Part shown: in pieces, positions 1-9,021 of the stretch
Layout of the letters: the number at the start of each line of letters is the position of its first letter
Numbering within the stretch: the first letter of the stretch is position 1
Source: Niveibacterium microcysteis
GTDB taxonomy: Bacteria; Pseudomonadota; Gammaproteobacteria; Burkholderiales; Rhodocyclaceae
Length of the DNA stretch: 64,000 nt
Assembly: GCF_017161445.1 (NCBI RefSeq)
Contig: NZ_CP071060.1
Coordinates: forward strand, 3,844,001 to 3,908,000
Direction of reading: 5' to 3'
The notes under the pieces: generated by a model
The model's input: only the letters and a program-made list of their open reading frames with translations
What the model was told of the DNA's origin: nothing
Database searches by the model: none
Translations under genes and position numbers: made by a program

Positions 1-1
1 T

Positions 2-1684
2 ACGCTGGCCGCATGTGGCGGAGGCGGAGGCGGCAACGGAGGATCGGGCGGCGGCACAAGTGGCGGCACAACACCCACGCCGGTCGCATCGCCAACGCCA
101 GGCGAAGCCGCCCGCTTTCTGGAGCAGGCCAGCTTCGGCCCGACCCAGGCATCGATCAATGCGCTGAGCACCAGCAACTTCAGCGCCTGGCTCGACGCCG
201 AATTCGCCAAGCCACAAACCCTCCACAAGACAACCGTCGATCAGTTGCAGGCCGGGCTGGCTGCGGGCAAGTCGCTGGATCAATCGCACTTCTTCGAGAG
301 CTTCTGGAAGCAGGCCGTCACCGGCGACGACCAGCTGCGCCAACGCGTCGCCCTCGCGCTGTCCGAGATCTTCGTGGTGTCCTTCGACGGCAACCTGTCG
401 CAGAACATCCGCGGCATGGCGTCCTACTACGACATGCTGGGTCGCAACGCCTTCGGCAACTATCGCCAGCTGATCGAGGACGTGGCGATGCACCCGATGA
501 TGGGCATCTACCTCTCTCACCTGCGCAACCAGAAGGAAAACCCCGCCAAAGGTCGCGTGCCGGACGAGAACTTTGCGCGCGAGGTGATGCAGCTGTTCTC
601 GATCGGGCTCTACGAACTCAACGCCGACGGCACACAGAAGCTCGGTAGCGACGGCAAGCCGATCGAGACCTACACCAACGACGACGTGACGGGCCTCGCC
701 AAAGTCTTCACCGGCTGGAGCTGGGCCGGCCCGGACACTGGCGACGAGCGCTTCTGGGGTTGGGGCGCCGACGCCGACCCGGACCGAGAAGTGAAGTCGA
801 TGCAGGGCTACACGCAGTTTCACTCGCTGTCGGAGAAGAAATTCCTCGGTGTCACGGTCGCCGCGCAATCCAAGGCCGACCCGGCCGGCAGCCTGAAGCC
901 GGCGCTCGACCGCCTGTACAACCACGCCAACGTCGGTCCGTTCATCGGCAAGCAGCTGATTCAGCGTCTGGTCACCAGCAACCCGAGCCCGGCCTATGTC
1001 TCGCGCGTGTCGGCAGCGTTCGCGAACAACGGCCAAGGCGTGCGCGGTGACATGAAGGCGGTGATCCGCGCGGTGCTGCTGGACCCGGAAGCGCGCGACG
1101 CCAGCTACGCAGTGCGTGATGATTTCGGCAAGGTGCGCGAACCAATCGTGCGCCTCGGCCACTTCCTGCGCGCCTTCAACGCGACATCGGCCTCCGGCCG
1201 CTACCTGATCGGCAATACCGACTCGAACAGCAGCGCCCTGGGCCAGAGCCCGCTGCGCTCGCCCTCGGTCTTCAACTTCTACCGGCCGGGCTATGTCCCC
1301 CCTGGCACCGCCCTCGCCGACCGCGCGCTGGTGGCGCCCGAATTCCAGATCACGAACGAAACCTCGATCGCCGGTTACCTGAACTTCATGCAGGGTGCCG
1401 TGGCGAGTGGCGTCGGCAGCGCCACCAACAACGTACGTGACGTGCAGCCGGACTTCACCGCCGAACTGGCGCTCGCCGAAAAGCCTGACGAGTTGTTGAA
1501 CCGACTGGATCTGCTGCTGACGCACAACACCATGAGCGCGACGACCAAACAGACCATCCGTGATGCGGTCAACGCCATCGCCATTCCGACCGATGCCACC
1601 AAGGCCGATACCGCCCGCAAGAACCGGGTGCGCCTCGCGGTGTACCTCGTGCTGGCATCCAACGACTACCTGATCCAGAAGTAA
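2..1684 (+). CDS. DUF1800 family secreted lipoprotein, 5' end outside the window
   Basis: The reading frame is open from the first bases of the window, so the start codon lies upstream. The first visible residues, T-L-A-A-C followed by a Gly-rich run, look like the end of a lipoprotein signal with an L-A-A-C lipobox, so the mature protein is probably lipid-anchored. The following roughly 540 residues match the DUF1800 family: an N-terminal RFLEQASFGPT segment, then EVMQLFSIGLYELN and FTGWSW segments typical of these proteins. The family is of unknown function and is very often encoded next to a DUF1501 protein, as here (12 nt gap). Family call is from recall of these segments. Confidence 0.85.
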   Translation, partial: TLAACGGGGGGNGGSGGGTSGGTTPTPVASPTPGEAARFLEQASFGPTQASINALSTSNFSAWLDAEFAKPQTLHKTTVDQLQAGLAAGKSLDQSHFFESFWKQAVTGDDQLRQRVALALSEIFVVSFDGNLSQNIRGMASYYDMLGRNAFGNYRQLIEDVAMHPMMGIYLSHLRNQKENPAKGRVPDENFAREVMQLFSIGLYELNADGTQKLGSDGKPIETYTNDDVTGLAKVFTGWSWAGPDTGDERFWGWGADADPDREVKSMQGYTQFHSLSEKKFLGVTVAAQSKADPAGSLKPALDRLYNHANVGPFIGKQLIQRLVTSNPSPAYVSRVSAAFANNGQGVRGDMKAVIRAVLLDPEARDASYAVRDDFGKVREPIVRLGHFLRAFNATSASGRYLIGNTDSNSSALGQSPLRSPSVFNFYRPGYVPPGTALADRALVAPEFQITNETSIAGYLNFMQGAVASGVGSATNNVRDVQPDFTAELALAEKPDELLNRLDLLLTHNTMSATTKQTIRDAVNAIAIPTDATKADTARKNRVRLAVYLVLASNDYLIQK

Positions 1685-1696
1685 GCGGAGACGAAC

Positions 1697-3082
1697 ATGA
1701 GCATCAATAACGCCTCCCGCCGGGAATTCCTCAAGCGCGCCGCAGCCCTGTCGGCCCTCGGCGGCGCCGCACCGTTCGCGCTGAACCTTGCCGGCATCGG
1801 CGCCGCGGCTGCAGCGACCGACCCTGACTACAAGGCCCTTGTCTGCCTGTTCTTCTACGGCGGCAACGACCAGACGAATACGGTGATTCCGTACGACGCG
1901 ACCTCGTACAACGACTACTACGCCGCCCGCGACACCATCGCGCGAGCGCAAGCGGACCTGCTGCCGCTGACCACGCTGAGCGACCTTGGCGGACGCCAGC
2001 TTGCCCTGCCGAAGGAATTTGCACCGATCAAGACGCTGTTCGATGGCGGCAAGGCGGCGATTCTCGCCAACGTCGGCCCGCTCGTCGCGCCGATCAAGGA
2101 TGCGGCCGAATACAAGAGCGGCAAGGTGCCGGTGCCGCCGAAGCTTTTTTCGCACAACGACCAGACCGCCACCTGGCAAGCCTTCACGCCCGAAGGTGCA
2201 AAGCTCGGCTGGGGCGGGCGCTTCGGCGATCTGCTGGGTTCGATGAACAGCAATGCGGTCTTCACTGCCGTCTCGGCGGCGGGCAACACGGTCTTCCTGT
2301 CCGGCAAGAACACGTTCCAGTATCAAATCAGCTCAAGCGGCGCGGTCGGCATCAACAACATCAATGCCACCAGCCTGTTCGGCTCACCACAGGGCGCCGC
2401 CGCACTGCGTGCCGTCAGCACCGGCAATTCATCGCAGTTGTTCGAGCGCGAGCATGGTCGCATCGTGCAACGTTCGATCGATGCACAAGCGGCAGTCGCT
2501 GCGGCTCTCGCGACCTTGCCGACCACCGATGCGCGCGTTGCCCTGCCGACTGCACAAGCCAACAACAATCTTGCGCGCCAACTGCAGGTGGTCGCACGAC
2601 TCGCCGGCGTTTCGGCCGCGCTGGGCGTGAAGCGCCAGGTGTTCTTCGTCAGCATCGGCGGCTTTGACACGCACGACAACCAGCTGACGCAGCAACCCAC
2701 GCTACACACCGCAATTGCCGGTGCGGTGGATTACTTCTATAACGCCACCGTGCAACTCGGGATCGCGAACAACGTGACGCTGTTCACCGGCTCGGACTTC
2801 GGCCGCACGCTGACCAGTAACGGCGACGGGTCGGATCACGGCTGGGGCTCGCATCATTTCATCGTCGGCGGTGCGGTGAAGGGGCAGGATGTCTACGGCA
2901 GCTTCCCGGTCGTGAAACTGGGCACCGCGGAAGACGTCGGCTCCGGCCGACTGCTGCCGACGACCTCGGTCGACCAGTACGCCGCCACACTTGGCCGCTG
3001 GTTCGGCGTATCGGACAGCGACCTTGGCACCATCCTGCCCAACATCGGCCGCTTCTCGACGCGTTACCTCAACTTCATCTGA
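1697..3082 (+). CDS. DUF1501 domain protein with Tat signal
   Basis: A 461-residue protein. It starts with a twin-arginine signal (S-R-R-E-F-L-K near residues 7-13, followed by a hydrophobic Ala-rich stretch), so it is probably exported folded. The body is DUF1501-like, with GGNDQTNTVIPYD early, an SIGGFDTHDNQ segment in the middle and a late SDFGRTLTSNGDGSDHGWGS segment. These Asp/His-rich motifs resemble those of alkaline-phosphatase-fold sulfatase relatives and could bind metal. It directly follows the DUF1800 lipoprotein gene, and the two are usually co-encoded, so a joint envelope role is likely. The reaction is unknown. Confidence 0.88.
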   Translation: MSINNASRREFLKRAAALSALGGAAPFALNLAGIGAAAAATDPDYKALVCLFFYGGNDQTNTVIPYDATSYNDYYAARDTIARAQADLLPLTTLSDLGGRQLALPKEFAPIKTLFDGGKAAILANVGPLVAPIKDAAEYKSGKVPVPPKLFSHNDQTATWQAFTPEGAKLGWGGRFGDLLGSMNSNAVFTAVSAAGNTVFLSGKNTFQYQISSSGAVGINNINATSLFGSPQGAAALRAVSTGNSSQLFEREHGRIVQRSIDAQAAVAAALATLPTTDARVALPTAQANNNLARQLQVVARLAGVSAALGVKRQVFFVSIGGFDTHDNQLTQQPTLHTAIAGAVDYFYNATVQLGIANNVTLFTGSDFGRTLTSNGDGSDHGWGSHHFIVGGAVKGQDVYGSFPVVKLGTAEDVGSGRLLPTTSVDQYAATLGRWFGVSDSDLGTILPNIGRFSTRYLNFI

Positions 3083-3092
3083 GTAGGCTGCC

Positions 3093-3121
3093 CGGAGACC
3101 CGCGCCAGTCGTGGGTCTCCG
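3093..3121 (+). terminator. 9-bp hairpin after the DUF1800/DUF1501 pair
   Basis: CGGAGACCC (3093-3101) pairs perfectly with GGGTCTCCG (3113-3121) just after the DUF1501 stop codon. There is no T tract, so it may be a transcript 3' end stabiliser or part of a Rho-dependent end rather than an intrinsic terminator. Confidence 0.35.
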
Positions 3122-3129
3122 CAACGCGC

Positions 3130-3158
3130 TTCGTGGACCTCGTCGACTCGGGTAGAAT
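3130..3158 (+). promoter_or_regulatory. Candidate sigma-70 promoter for dusB-fis
   Basis: TAGAAT at 3153-3158 is a good -10 box. The -35 candidate TTCGTG at 3130-3135, 17 bp upstream, is poor. It lies 44 bp ahead of the dusB start in the only gap before this operon. Confidence 0.35.
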
Positions 3159-3201
3159 CACGCGCTTTTTCCGCGCTTTCGCACCCCCCGATTCCTGAGC
3201 G

Positions 3202-4245
3202 ATGCAGTTCGCCGGCTTCCAGCTTCGCAACAATCTGTTTGTCGCGCCCATGGCGGGCGTGACCGATCGCCCTTTCCGCCAGCTATGCAAGCGGATGGGC
3301 GCGGGTCTGGCCGTCTCGGAAATGGTGACGTCGAATGCGCTGCTGTACGCCACCAACAAGACGCGCCGCCGCACCGACCACGCAGGCGAGGTCGAGCCGA
3401 TCTCGGTGCAGATCGCCGGTGCCGACCCGGCAATGATGGCGCAAGCCGCCCGCTTCAATGCCGACAATGGCGCGCAGATCATCGACATCAACATGGGTTG
3501 CCCGGCGAAGAAGGTGTGCAATCTCGCCGCCGGCTCGGCCCTGATGCGCGACGAAGCACTGGTGGGCCGCATCCTCGAAGCGGTGGTCAAGGCCGTCCCC
3601 GACGTCCCGGTAACGCTCAAATTCCGCACCGGCTGGGATCGCGCGAACCGCAACGCGCCGCGCATTGCGCGGATCGCCGAAGCGTCAGGCATTCGCGCAA
3701 TCGCGATCCACGGTCGCACACGCGCCGACCTGTACATGGGCGAGGCGGAATACGACACGATCGCGGCGGTGAAACAGCTTGTCGGCATCCCGGTAATCGC
3801 AAACGGCGACATCGATTCGCCGCGCAAGGCCCGCCATGTGCTCGCCCACACTGGCGCCGACGGCGTCATGATCGGCCGCGCCGCACAGGGCCGGCCGTGG
3901 ATCTTCCGCGAAATCGAACACTTCATCGCGACCGGCACCGAATTGCCGTCGCCCGAAGTCGGCGAAATCCATCGCGTGTGCCGCGCGCACCTCGCTGACC
4001 TGTATGACTTCTACGGCGAGGATGCCGGCGTGCGCATCGCACGCAAGCACATCGGCTGGTACACCAAGGGCATCTTCGGTGCCCACGCATTCAGGCAGCT
4101 GATGAACCAGCAGCCGGACGTCGCGAGCCAGCTCGCGGTCGTCGACGACTTCTTCGGCCGACTTGGCGAGCACGGCGACCGGCTGTGCGACGTCGAAGTC
4201 GCCGACCACGCAGATTCACAACCTTTGCAGGAGCTCGCGGCATGA
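3202..4245 (+). CDS. dusB: tRNA-dihydrouridine synthase B
   Basis: A 347-residue FMN enzyme that reduces uridine in the D-loop of tRNA. Diagnostic segments are present: APMAGVTDRPFR near the N-terminus, the catalytic region DINMGCPAKKVC containing the conserved Cys, TLKFRTGWD, IHGRTRADLYMG and IANGDI. The length is normal for DusB. The stop codon overlaps the fis start (ATGA), the classic dusB-fis operon. The start at 3202 gives the usual MQFAGFQL N-terminus, with no better upstream start. Confidence 0.96.
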   Translation: MQFAGFQLRNNLFVAPMAGVTDRPFRQLCKRMGAGLAVSEMVTSNALLYATNKTRRRTDHAGEVEPISVQIAGADPAMMAQAARFNADNGAQIIDINMGCPAKKVCNLAAGSALMRDEALVGRILEAVVKAVPDVPVTLKFRTGWDRANRNAPRIARIAEASGIRAIAIHGRTRADLYMGEAEYDTIAAVKQLVGIPVIANGDIDSPRKARHVLAHTGADGVMIGRAAQGRPWIFREIEHFIATGTELPSPEVGEIHRVCRAHLADLYDFYGEDAGVRIARKHIGWYTKGIFGAHAFRQLMNQQPDVASQLAVVDDFFGRLGEHGDRLCDVEVADHADSQPLQELAA

Positions 4246-4478
4246 GCCGCTCCGAAGACATCGCCGATTGCGTCCGCCGCGCGCTGGAACGCTACTTCAA
4301 GGACCTGGACGGTGAGAAACCGACCGGGGTGTACGACATGGTGTTGCGCAACGTCGAGCGTCCGATGCTCGAAATCGTGCTGAAACACGCGGGCGGTAAC
4401 CAGACGGTGGCCGCCGAGATGCTGGGCATCAACCGCAACACCTTGCGACGCAAACTGACCGACCACGACCTTCTCTGA
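4242..4478 (+). CDS. fis: Fis family nucleoid/transcription factor
   Basis: A 78-residue DNA-binding protein. The C-terminal helix-turn-helix region ([20 protein letters not shown]) is the Fis signature. Fis bends DNA and modulates growth-rate-dependent transcription. The start at 4242 overlaps the dusB stop by 4 nt (ATGA), so translation is probably coupled. A longer in-frame extension upstream lies inside dusB and is not needed. purH follows after 14 nt, so Fis and purine synthesis may share a transcript. Confidence 0.95.
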   Translation: MSRSEDIADCVRRALERYFKDLDGEKPTGVYDMVLRNVERPMLEIVLKHAGGNQTVAAEMLGINRNTLRRKLTDHDLL

Positions 4479-4492
4479 GTCCCATACCCGCC

Positions 4493-6082
4493 ATGAACGT
4501 CACCCAAGCCCTTCTCAGCGTTTCCGACAAGCGCGGCATCGTCGAATTTGCCCGCGAACTTCACGCCCTCGGCGTGAGCCTGCTTTCCACCGGCGGCACC
4601 TCCAAGGCGCTGCGCGATGCAGGCCTGCCGGTCACCGACGTGGGTGACTACACCGGATTCCCGGAAATGCTCGACGGCCGCGTCAAGACGCTGCATCCGA
4701 AAGTGCATGGCGGCATCCTCGCGCGCCGCGACCTGCCCGAGCACCTCGAAACGCTCGCCGCGCACCAGATCCCGCGCATCGACCTGGTGGTCGTGAATCT
4801 GTATCCGTTCCAGGCGACGGTAGCCAAGGAAGGCTGCACGCTGGAAGACGCGATCGAGAACATCGACATCGGTGGCCCGACCATGGTCCGCGCAGCGGCG
4901 AAGAACCACGGCACCGAAGCCGGCGGCGTCGGCATCGTGACCGACCCGGATGACTACGCCGCAATCGTCGCCGAGCTGAAATCCAACGCCGGCACGCTGT
5001 CGTACAAGACGCGCTTCGAACTGGCCCGCAAGGCCTACACCCACACCGCCCGCTACGACAGCGCGATCGCCAACTGGCTGACCGCGGTCGATGCCGACAA
5101 GCTGGTGCCGGCCGAAGCCCCGGTGCGCGCCGAATACCCGAGCCGCATCCAGTTCGCCTTCGACAAGGTGCAGGAGATGCGCTACGGCGAGAACCCGCAC
5201 CAAAGCGCCGCCTTCTACCGCGACCCGAACGGCGCGGTGGGCGGCATCGCCGGCTACACGCAGCTGCAAGGCAAGGAGCTCTCGTACAACAACATCGCGG
5301 ATTCCGATGCTGCATGGGAGTGCGTCAAGGCGTTTGAAACCACGGCTTGCGTCATCATCAAGCACGCCAACCCGTGTGGCGTGGCGCTCGGCGTGAGCGC
5401 CGAAGAGGCCTACCGCAAGGCCTTCCAGACCGACCCGACCTCGGCCTTCGGCGGCATCATCGCCTTCAACGTCGAAGTGGATGAGGCCACCGCCAAGGCG
5501 GTCGCAGGCCAGTTCATGGAAGTGCTGATCGCGCCGTCCTACACCGCCGGCGCGCTGGCCGTGCTGGCCGCAAAACAGAACGTGCGCGTGCTGACCTGCG
5601 CGCTGGGCCCGGTCTCGCAACTCGACTTCAAGCGTGTCGGTGGCGGCCTGCTGGTGCAGACCTACGACGATGCGCGCATCACCGCGGCCGACCTGAAGGT
5701 GGTGACCAAGCGTGCGCCGACCGACAAGGAAATGGCGGACCTGCTTTTCGCGTGGCGCGTCGCGAAGTATGTGAAGTCCAACGCCATCGTCTACTGCCGC
5801 GACGGCATGACGGTCGGCGTCGGCGCCGGCCAGATGAGCCGTGTCGACTCGGCCCGTATCGCCAAGATCAAGGCCGAGAACGCGGGCCTCGCGATCCCGG
5901 GTTGCGCGGTCGCGTCCGACGCCTTCTTCCCGTTCCGCGACGGCCTCGACGTGCTGGCGCAGGCCGGCGCAACCGCGGTGATCCAGCCCGGCGGCTCGGT
6001 GCGCGATGCAGAAGTGATCGCCGCTGCCGACGAGCAGAACATCGCGATGGTGCTGACGGGCATCCGCCACTTCCGTCACTGA
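4493..6082 (+). CDS. purH: Bifunctional AICAR transformylase / IMP cyclohydrolase
   Basis: A 529-residue enzyme for the last two steps of IMP synthesis. The N-terminal MGS-like cyclohydrolase domain carries [15 protein letters not shown] and [13 protein letters not shown]. The C-terminal transformylase domain carries [17 protein letters not shown] and the terminal GIRHFRH. The length is full. It is followed after 11 nt by a PagP-like gene and then purD, so the purine genes are split by an envelope gene. The gene order departs from the ruvC-containing order often seen after purH in betaproteobacteria. Confidence 0.97.
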   Translation: MNVTQALLSVSDKRGIVEFARELHALGVSLLSTGGTSKALRDAGLPVTDVGDYTGFPEMLDGRVKTLHPKVHGGILARRDLPEHLETLAAHQIPRIDLVVVNLYPFQATVAKEGCTLEDAIENIDIGGPTMVRAAAKNHGTEAGGVGIVTDPDDYAAIVAELKSNAGTLSYKTRFELARKAYTHTARYDSAIANWLTAVDADKLVPAEAPVRAEYPSRIQFAFDKVQEMRYGENPHQSAAFYRDPNGAVGGIAGYTQLQGKELSYNNIADSDAAWECVKAFETTACVIIKHANPCGVALGVSAEEAYRKAFQTDPTSAFGGIIAFNVEVDEATAKAVAGQFMEVLIAPSYTAGALAVLAAKQNVRVLTCALGPVSQLDFKRVGGGLLVQTYDDARITAADLKVVTKRAPTDKEMADLLFAWRVAKYVKSNAIVYCRDGMTVGVGAGQMSRVDSARIAKIKAENAGLAIPGCAVASDAFFPFRDGLDVLAQAGATAVIQPGGSVRDAEVIAAADEQNIAMVLTGIRHFRH

Positions 6083-6093
6083 TCAGGTTCGTC

Positions 6094-6699
6094 ATGCTGC
6101 AACTCGTTTCACGGGCCCTCGCGGGCCTGCTCTGCGCGCTGGCCGTGAGTACGGCCGTGCGCGCCGAAGAACCCGCCGCCGAGGCACCGTTCTACCAGCG
6201 TTGGTGGAACACCGCGGTCGACGAGACGACCGATCTCGCGACCACCGGCGACTGGAACATCTTCCTGCCGACCAAGATCTACCACCTGCCGATGGCCTAC
6301 ACGGCCGAGCAGCGCAACCGCTACAACGAAAGCCCGATGCCGGCCTTCGGCTTCGGCCGCGGCAAGTACACCGAGAACGGCAACTGGCATGGGCTGTACG
6401 CCATGGGCTTCCGCGATTCCAACGACAAGCCGTCGTGGATGGCGGGCTACCACTACTCCTGGTTGTGGGATATGCCGCGCCTCGAAGGTGCCTACTATGG
6501 GCTGGGTGTCACCGCCTTCATCATGGGGCGTGAGGACTACGGCAACTACACCCCCTTCCCCGCTGCGCTGCCGACCTTCACGCTCGGTTTCAAGAAGGTC
6601 GCGCTCGAAACGGCCTTTGTGCCTGGCGGCAAAGGGAACGGCAATGTCTTCTTCATCTGGTTCAAGCTCAATCAAGCGGAAAGGCCCAGTCAGCCATGA
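6094..6699 (+). CDS. pagP: PagP-like lipid A palmitoyltransferase
   Basis: A 201-residue protein with a clear signal peptide (hydrophobic 5-20, cleavage near AVRA). The mature part matches PagP, the outer-membrane 8-strand barrel that moves an acyl chain from phospholipid to lipid A. KIYHLPMAY supplies the catalytic His, RYNESPMPAFGFGRG and NGNWHGLYAMGFRDS supply the Asp-Ser pair, and NGNVFFIWFK is the last strand. The start at 6094 follows the purH stop by 11 nt. An upstream in-frame extension lies in purH and was discarded. The stop overlaps the purD start (ATGA), so PagP and PurD are translationally coupled. The acyl length preference cannot be told. Confidence 0.85.
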   Translation: MLQLVSRALAGLLCALAVSTAVRAEEPAAEAPFYQRWWNTAVDETTDLATTGDWNIFLPTKIYHLPMAYTAEQRNRYNESPMPAFGFGRGKYTENGNWHGLYAMGFRDSNDKPSWMAGYHYSWLWDMPRLEGAYYGLGVTAFIMGREDYGNYTPFPAALPTFTLGFKKVALETAFVPGGKGNGNVFFIWFKLNQAERPSQP

Positions 6700-7970
6700 A
6701 ATTGCTCGTCATCGGTTCCGGTGGTCGCGAGCACGCGCTCGCATGGAAGCTCGCGCAATCGACGCGGCTGCAGAAGGTCTATGTCGCGCCGGGTAACGCC
6801 GGCACCGCACGCGAGCCCGGCCTCGAAAACGTCGCGATCACGGCGATCGACGAACTGATTGCGTTCGTGCAGAAAGAGCAGATCGGCCTCACGGTGGTCG
6901 GCCCCGAGGCACCGCTCGCCGCGGGTGTGGTGGACGCCTTCCGCGCCGCCGGGCTGCCGATCTTCGGCCCGACCAAGGCCGCCGCGCAGCTCGAAGCCTC
7001 GAAGGATTTCGCCAAGCAGTTCCTCGTCCGCCACAAGATCCCGACCGCGAAGTACCGCACCTTCTCGGACGCCGCGCAGGCCCATGCCTACATCGACGCC
7101 GAAGGCGCGCCGATCGTGATCAAGGCCGACGGCCTCGCGGCGGGCAAGGGCGTCGTTGTCGCGATGAGCCTCGACGAGGCCCACGCCGCGATCGACATGA
7201 TGCTGGTCGGCAACAAGATGGGCGATGCCGGTGCGCGCGTCGTCATCGAAGAGTTCATGCAGGGCGAAGAAGCCAGCTTCATCGTCATGGCCGACGGCAA
7301 GCATGCGCTGGCACTGGCCACCTCGCAGGACCACAAGCGCCTGAAGGACGGCGACGAAGGCCCCAACACCGGCGGCATGGGCGCCTACTCGCCCGCCCCG
7401 GTCGTCACGCCCGAGGTGCATGCCCGCGTGATGCGCGAGGTCATCAACCCGACGCTCGCCGGCATGGCCGCCGACGGCCTGCCCTACACCGGCTTCCTCT
7501 ACGCTGGCCTGATGATCGACGGCGAGGGCAAGCCCCGCGTGGTCGAATTCAACTGCCGCATGGGCGACCCGGAGACGCAGCCGATCATGGCACGCCTGAA
7601 GACCGATCTGGTCGACCTGGTGGAAGCTGCGCTTGCCGGAAAGCTCAACGAAGCCGAAACCGAGTGGGATCGCCGCGTCGCATTGGGCGTGGTGGTCGCC
7701 GCAGGGGGCTATCCGGACGACCCGAAGAAGGGCGATGTGATCAGCGGGCTCGACTACAAGACGGACGACGTCCACGTCTTCCATGCCGGCACGGCCGACA
7801 AGGATGGCCAGGTCGTCACTGCCGGTGGTCGTGTGCTGTGTGTCACAGCGCTGGGCGACTCGGTGCGTGAAGCCCAGAACCGCGCCTACGAAGCGATCAG
7901 CCAGATCAGCTTCGACGGCATGCAGTTCCGCCGCGACATCGGGCATCGCGCGGTGGCGCGCAAGGGCTGA
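6696..7970 (+). CDS. purD: Phosphoribosylamine-glycine ligase
   Basis: A 424-residue ATP-grasp enzyme making GAR in purine synthesis. GSGGREHALAWKL at the N-terminus, VVGPEAPLAAG, KADGLAAGKGVVVA (ATP-grasp loop), GGMGAYSPAPVV and EFNCRMGDPETQ are all present, and the length is normal. It begins inside the pagP stop codon. hemF follows after a hairpin. Confidence 0.97.
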   Translation: MKLLVIGSGGREHALAWKLAQSTRLQKVYVAPGNAGTAREPGLENVAITAIDELIAFVQKEQIGLTVVGPEAPLAAGVVDAFRAAGLPIFGPTKAAAQLEASKDFAKQFLVRHKIPTAKYRTFSDAAQAHAYIDAEGAPIVIKADGLAAGKGVVVAMSLDEAHAAIDMMLVGNKMGDAGARVVIEEFMQGEEASFIVMADGKHALALATSQDHKRLKDGDEGPNTGGMGAYSPAPVVTPEVHARVMREVINPTLAGMAADGLPYTGFLYAGLMIDGEGKPRVVEFNCRMGDPETQPIMARLKTDLVDLVEAALAGKLNEAETEWDRRVALGVVVAAGGYPDDPKKGDVISGLDYKTDDVHVFHAGTADKDGQVVTAGGRVLCVTALGDSVREAQNRAYEAISQISFDGMQFRRDIGHRAVARKG

Positions 7971-7997
7971 CAGCGCTCGGGTATGCTGCTGCATTGA

Positions 7998-8019
7998 AAG
8001 GGCCGGGCAACCGGCCCTT
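7998..8019 (+). terminator. Hairpin between purD and hemF
   Basis: AAGGGCCGG (7998-8006), loop GCAA, CCGGCCCTT (8011-8019): a perfect 9-bp GC-rich stem with a tetraloop. The downstream T content is low (TGTCTCAT), so termination may be partial and hemF may be partly read through. Confidence 0.5.
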
Positions 8020-8057
8020 GTCTCATGTAAATCCGGTTCTACCTCTTGAGTGCTCTG

Positions 8058-8978
8058 ATGAACGCTGACCCGATCCAGACCAAGGCCTATTTCGTCGACC
8101 TGCAGGCGCGCATCGTTGCTGCACTCGAAGCGCTCGATGGCACCGCCTTCCGTACCGACAGTTGGGAACGCCCCGCCGGCGGAGGCGGCCTGACGCGTCT
8201 GGTCGAGGAAGGCAATCTTTTCGAGCGCGGCGGCTGCAATTTCTCGCATGTGATGGGCGGCGGCATGCCGGCCTCGGCCACCGCGCATCGGCCCGAACTC
8301 GCCGGCGCGCCCTTCGAGGCGATGGGCGTGTCGCTGGTGCTGCATCCGCGCAATCCGTACGTGCCCACGGTACACATGAACGTGCGCTGCTTTATCGCCA
8401 CGCCCGAGGGCCGCGATCCGATCTGGTGGTTTGGCGGCGGCATGGACCTGACGCCCTACTACGGTTTCGAAGAAGACGCACAGCACTTCCACCGCTGCTG
8501 CCGCGACGCGCTTGCACCTTTCGGCGCCGACTACCATCCACGCTTCAAGGAATGGTGCGACCGCTACTTCTTCCTGAAGCATCGCAACGAGCCGCGCGGC
8601 ATCGGCGGTGTTTTCTTCGACGACCTTGGCGCCAACGGCGAGATCGATTTCGACAGTGCATTCGCGCTGACGCGTTCGGTCGGCGACGCATTCCTCGGCG
8701 CCTACACGCCGATCGTCGAACGCCGTCATGGTTTGCCGTTTGGCGAACGCGAACGCGACTTCCAGGCCTACCGCCGCGGCCGCTATGTTGAATTCAACCT
8801 GGTCTTCGACCGCGGCACGCTGTTCGGCCTGCAGTCCGGTGGGCGTACCGAGTCGATCCTGATGTCGATGCCGCCGATCGTGAAGTGGCGTTACGACTGG
8901 CATCCGGAGGCGGGGTCGCCTGAAGCGCGGCTGTACGACGAGTTCCTCACCGGACGCGACTGGCTCGCTGCGCTTTGA
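8058..8978 (+). CDS. hemF: Oxygen-dependent coproporphyrinogen III oxidase
   Basis: About 306 residues. It catalyses aerobic oxidative decarboxylation of coproporphyrinogen III in heme synthesis. Family signatures include a [17 protein letters not shown] region, [44 protein letters not shown] and [20 protein letters not shown] at 8058 is preferred to TTG at 8046 because it gives a normal N-terminus. Neither has a strong ribosome-binding site. Use of HemF implies heme synthesis in oxygen, in line with the cytochromes in this window. Confidence 0.96.
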   Translation: MNADPIQTKAYFVDLQARIVAALEALDGTAFRTDSWERPAGGGGLTRLVEEGNLFERGGCNFSHVMGGGMPASATAHRPELAGAPFEAMGVSLVLHPRNPYVPTVHMNVRCFIATPEGRDPIWWFGGGMDLTPYYGFEEDAQHFHRCCRDALAPFGADYHPRFKEWCDRYFFLKHRNEPRGIGGVFFDDLGANGEIDFDSAFALTRSVGDAFLGAYTPIVERRHGLPFGERERDFQAYRRGRYVEFNLVFDRGTLFGLQSGGRTESILMSMPPIVKWRYDWHPEAGSPEARLYDEFLTGRDWLAAL

Positions 8979-9021
8979 GCCGCAACGGGCGACATCGCGC
9001 CGCCGTTGCGATCAATGCCGA

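Noticed and set aside
4292..6079. 595-residue open frame antisense to purH
   Set aside because: It lies entirely over purH, has no family features and only reflects the GC-rich codon bias of the real gene on the other strand. The same applies to the long antisense frames over purD-hemF (6690-8903), ppc (15988-18168), actP (42143-44023) and groEL (52482-54044).
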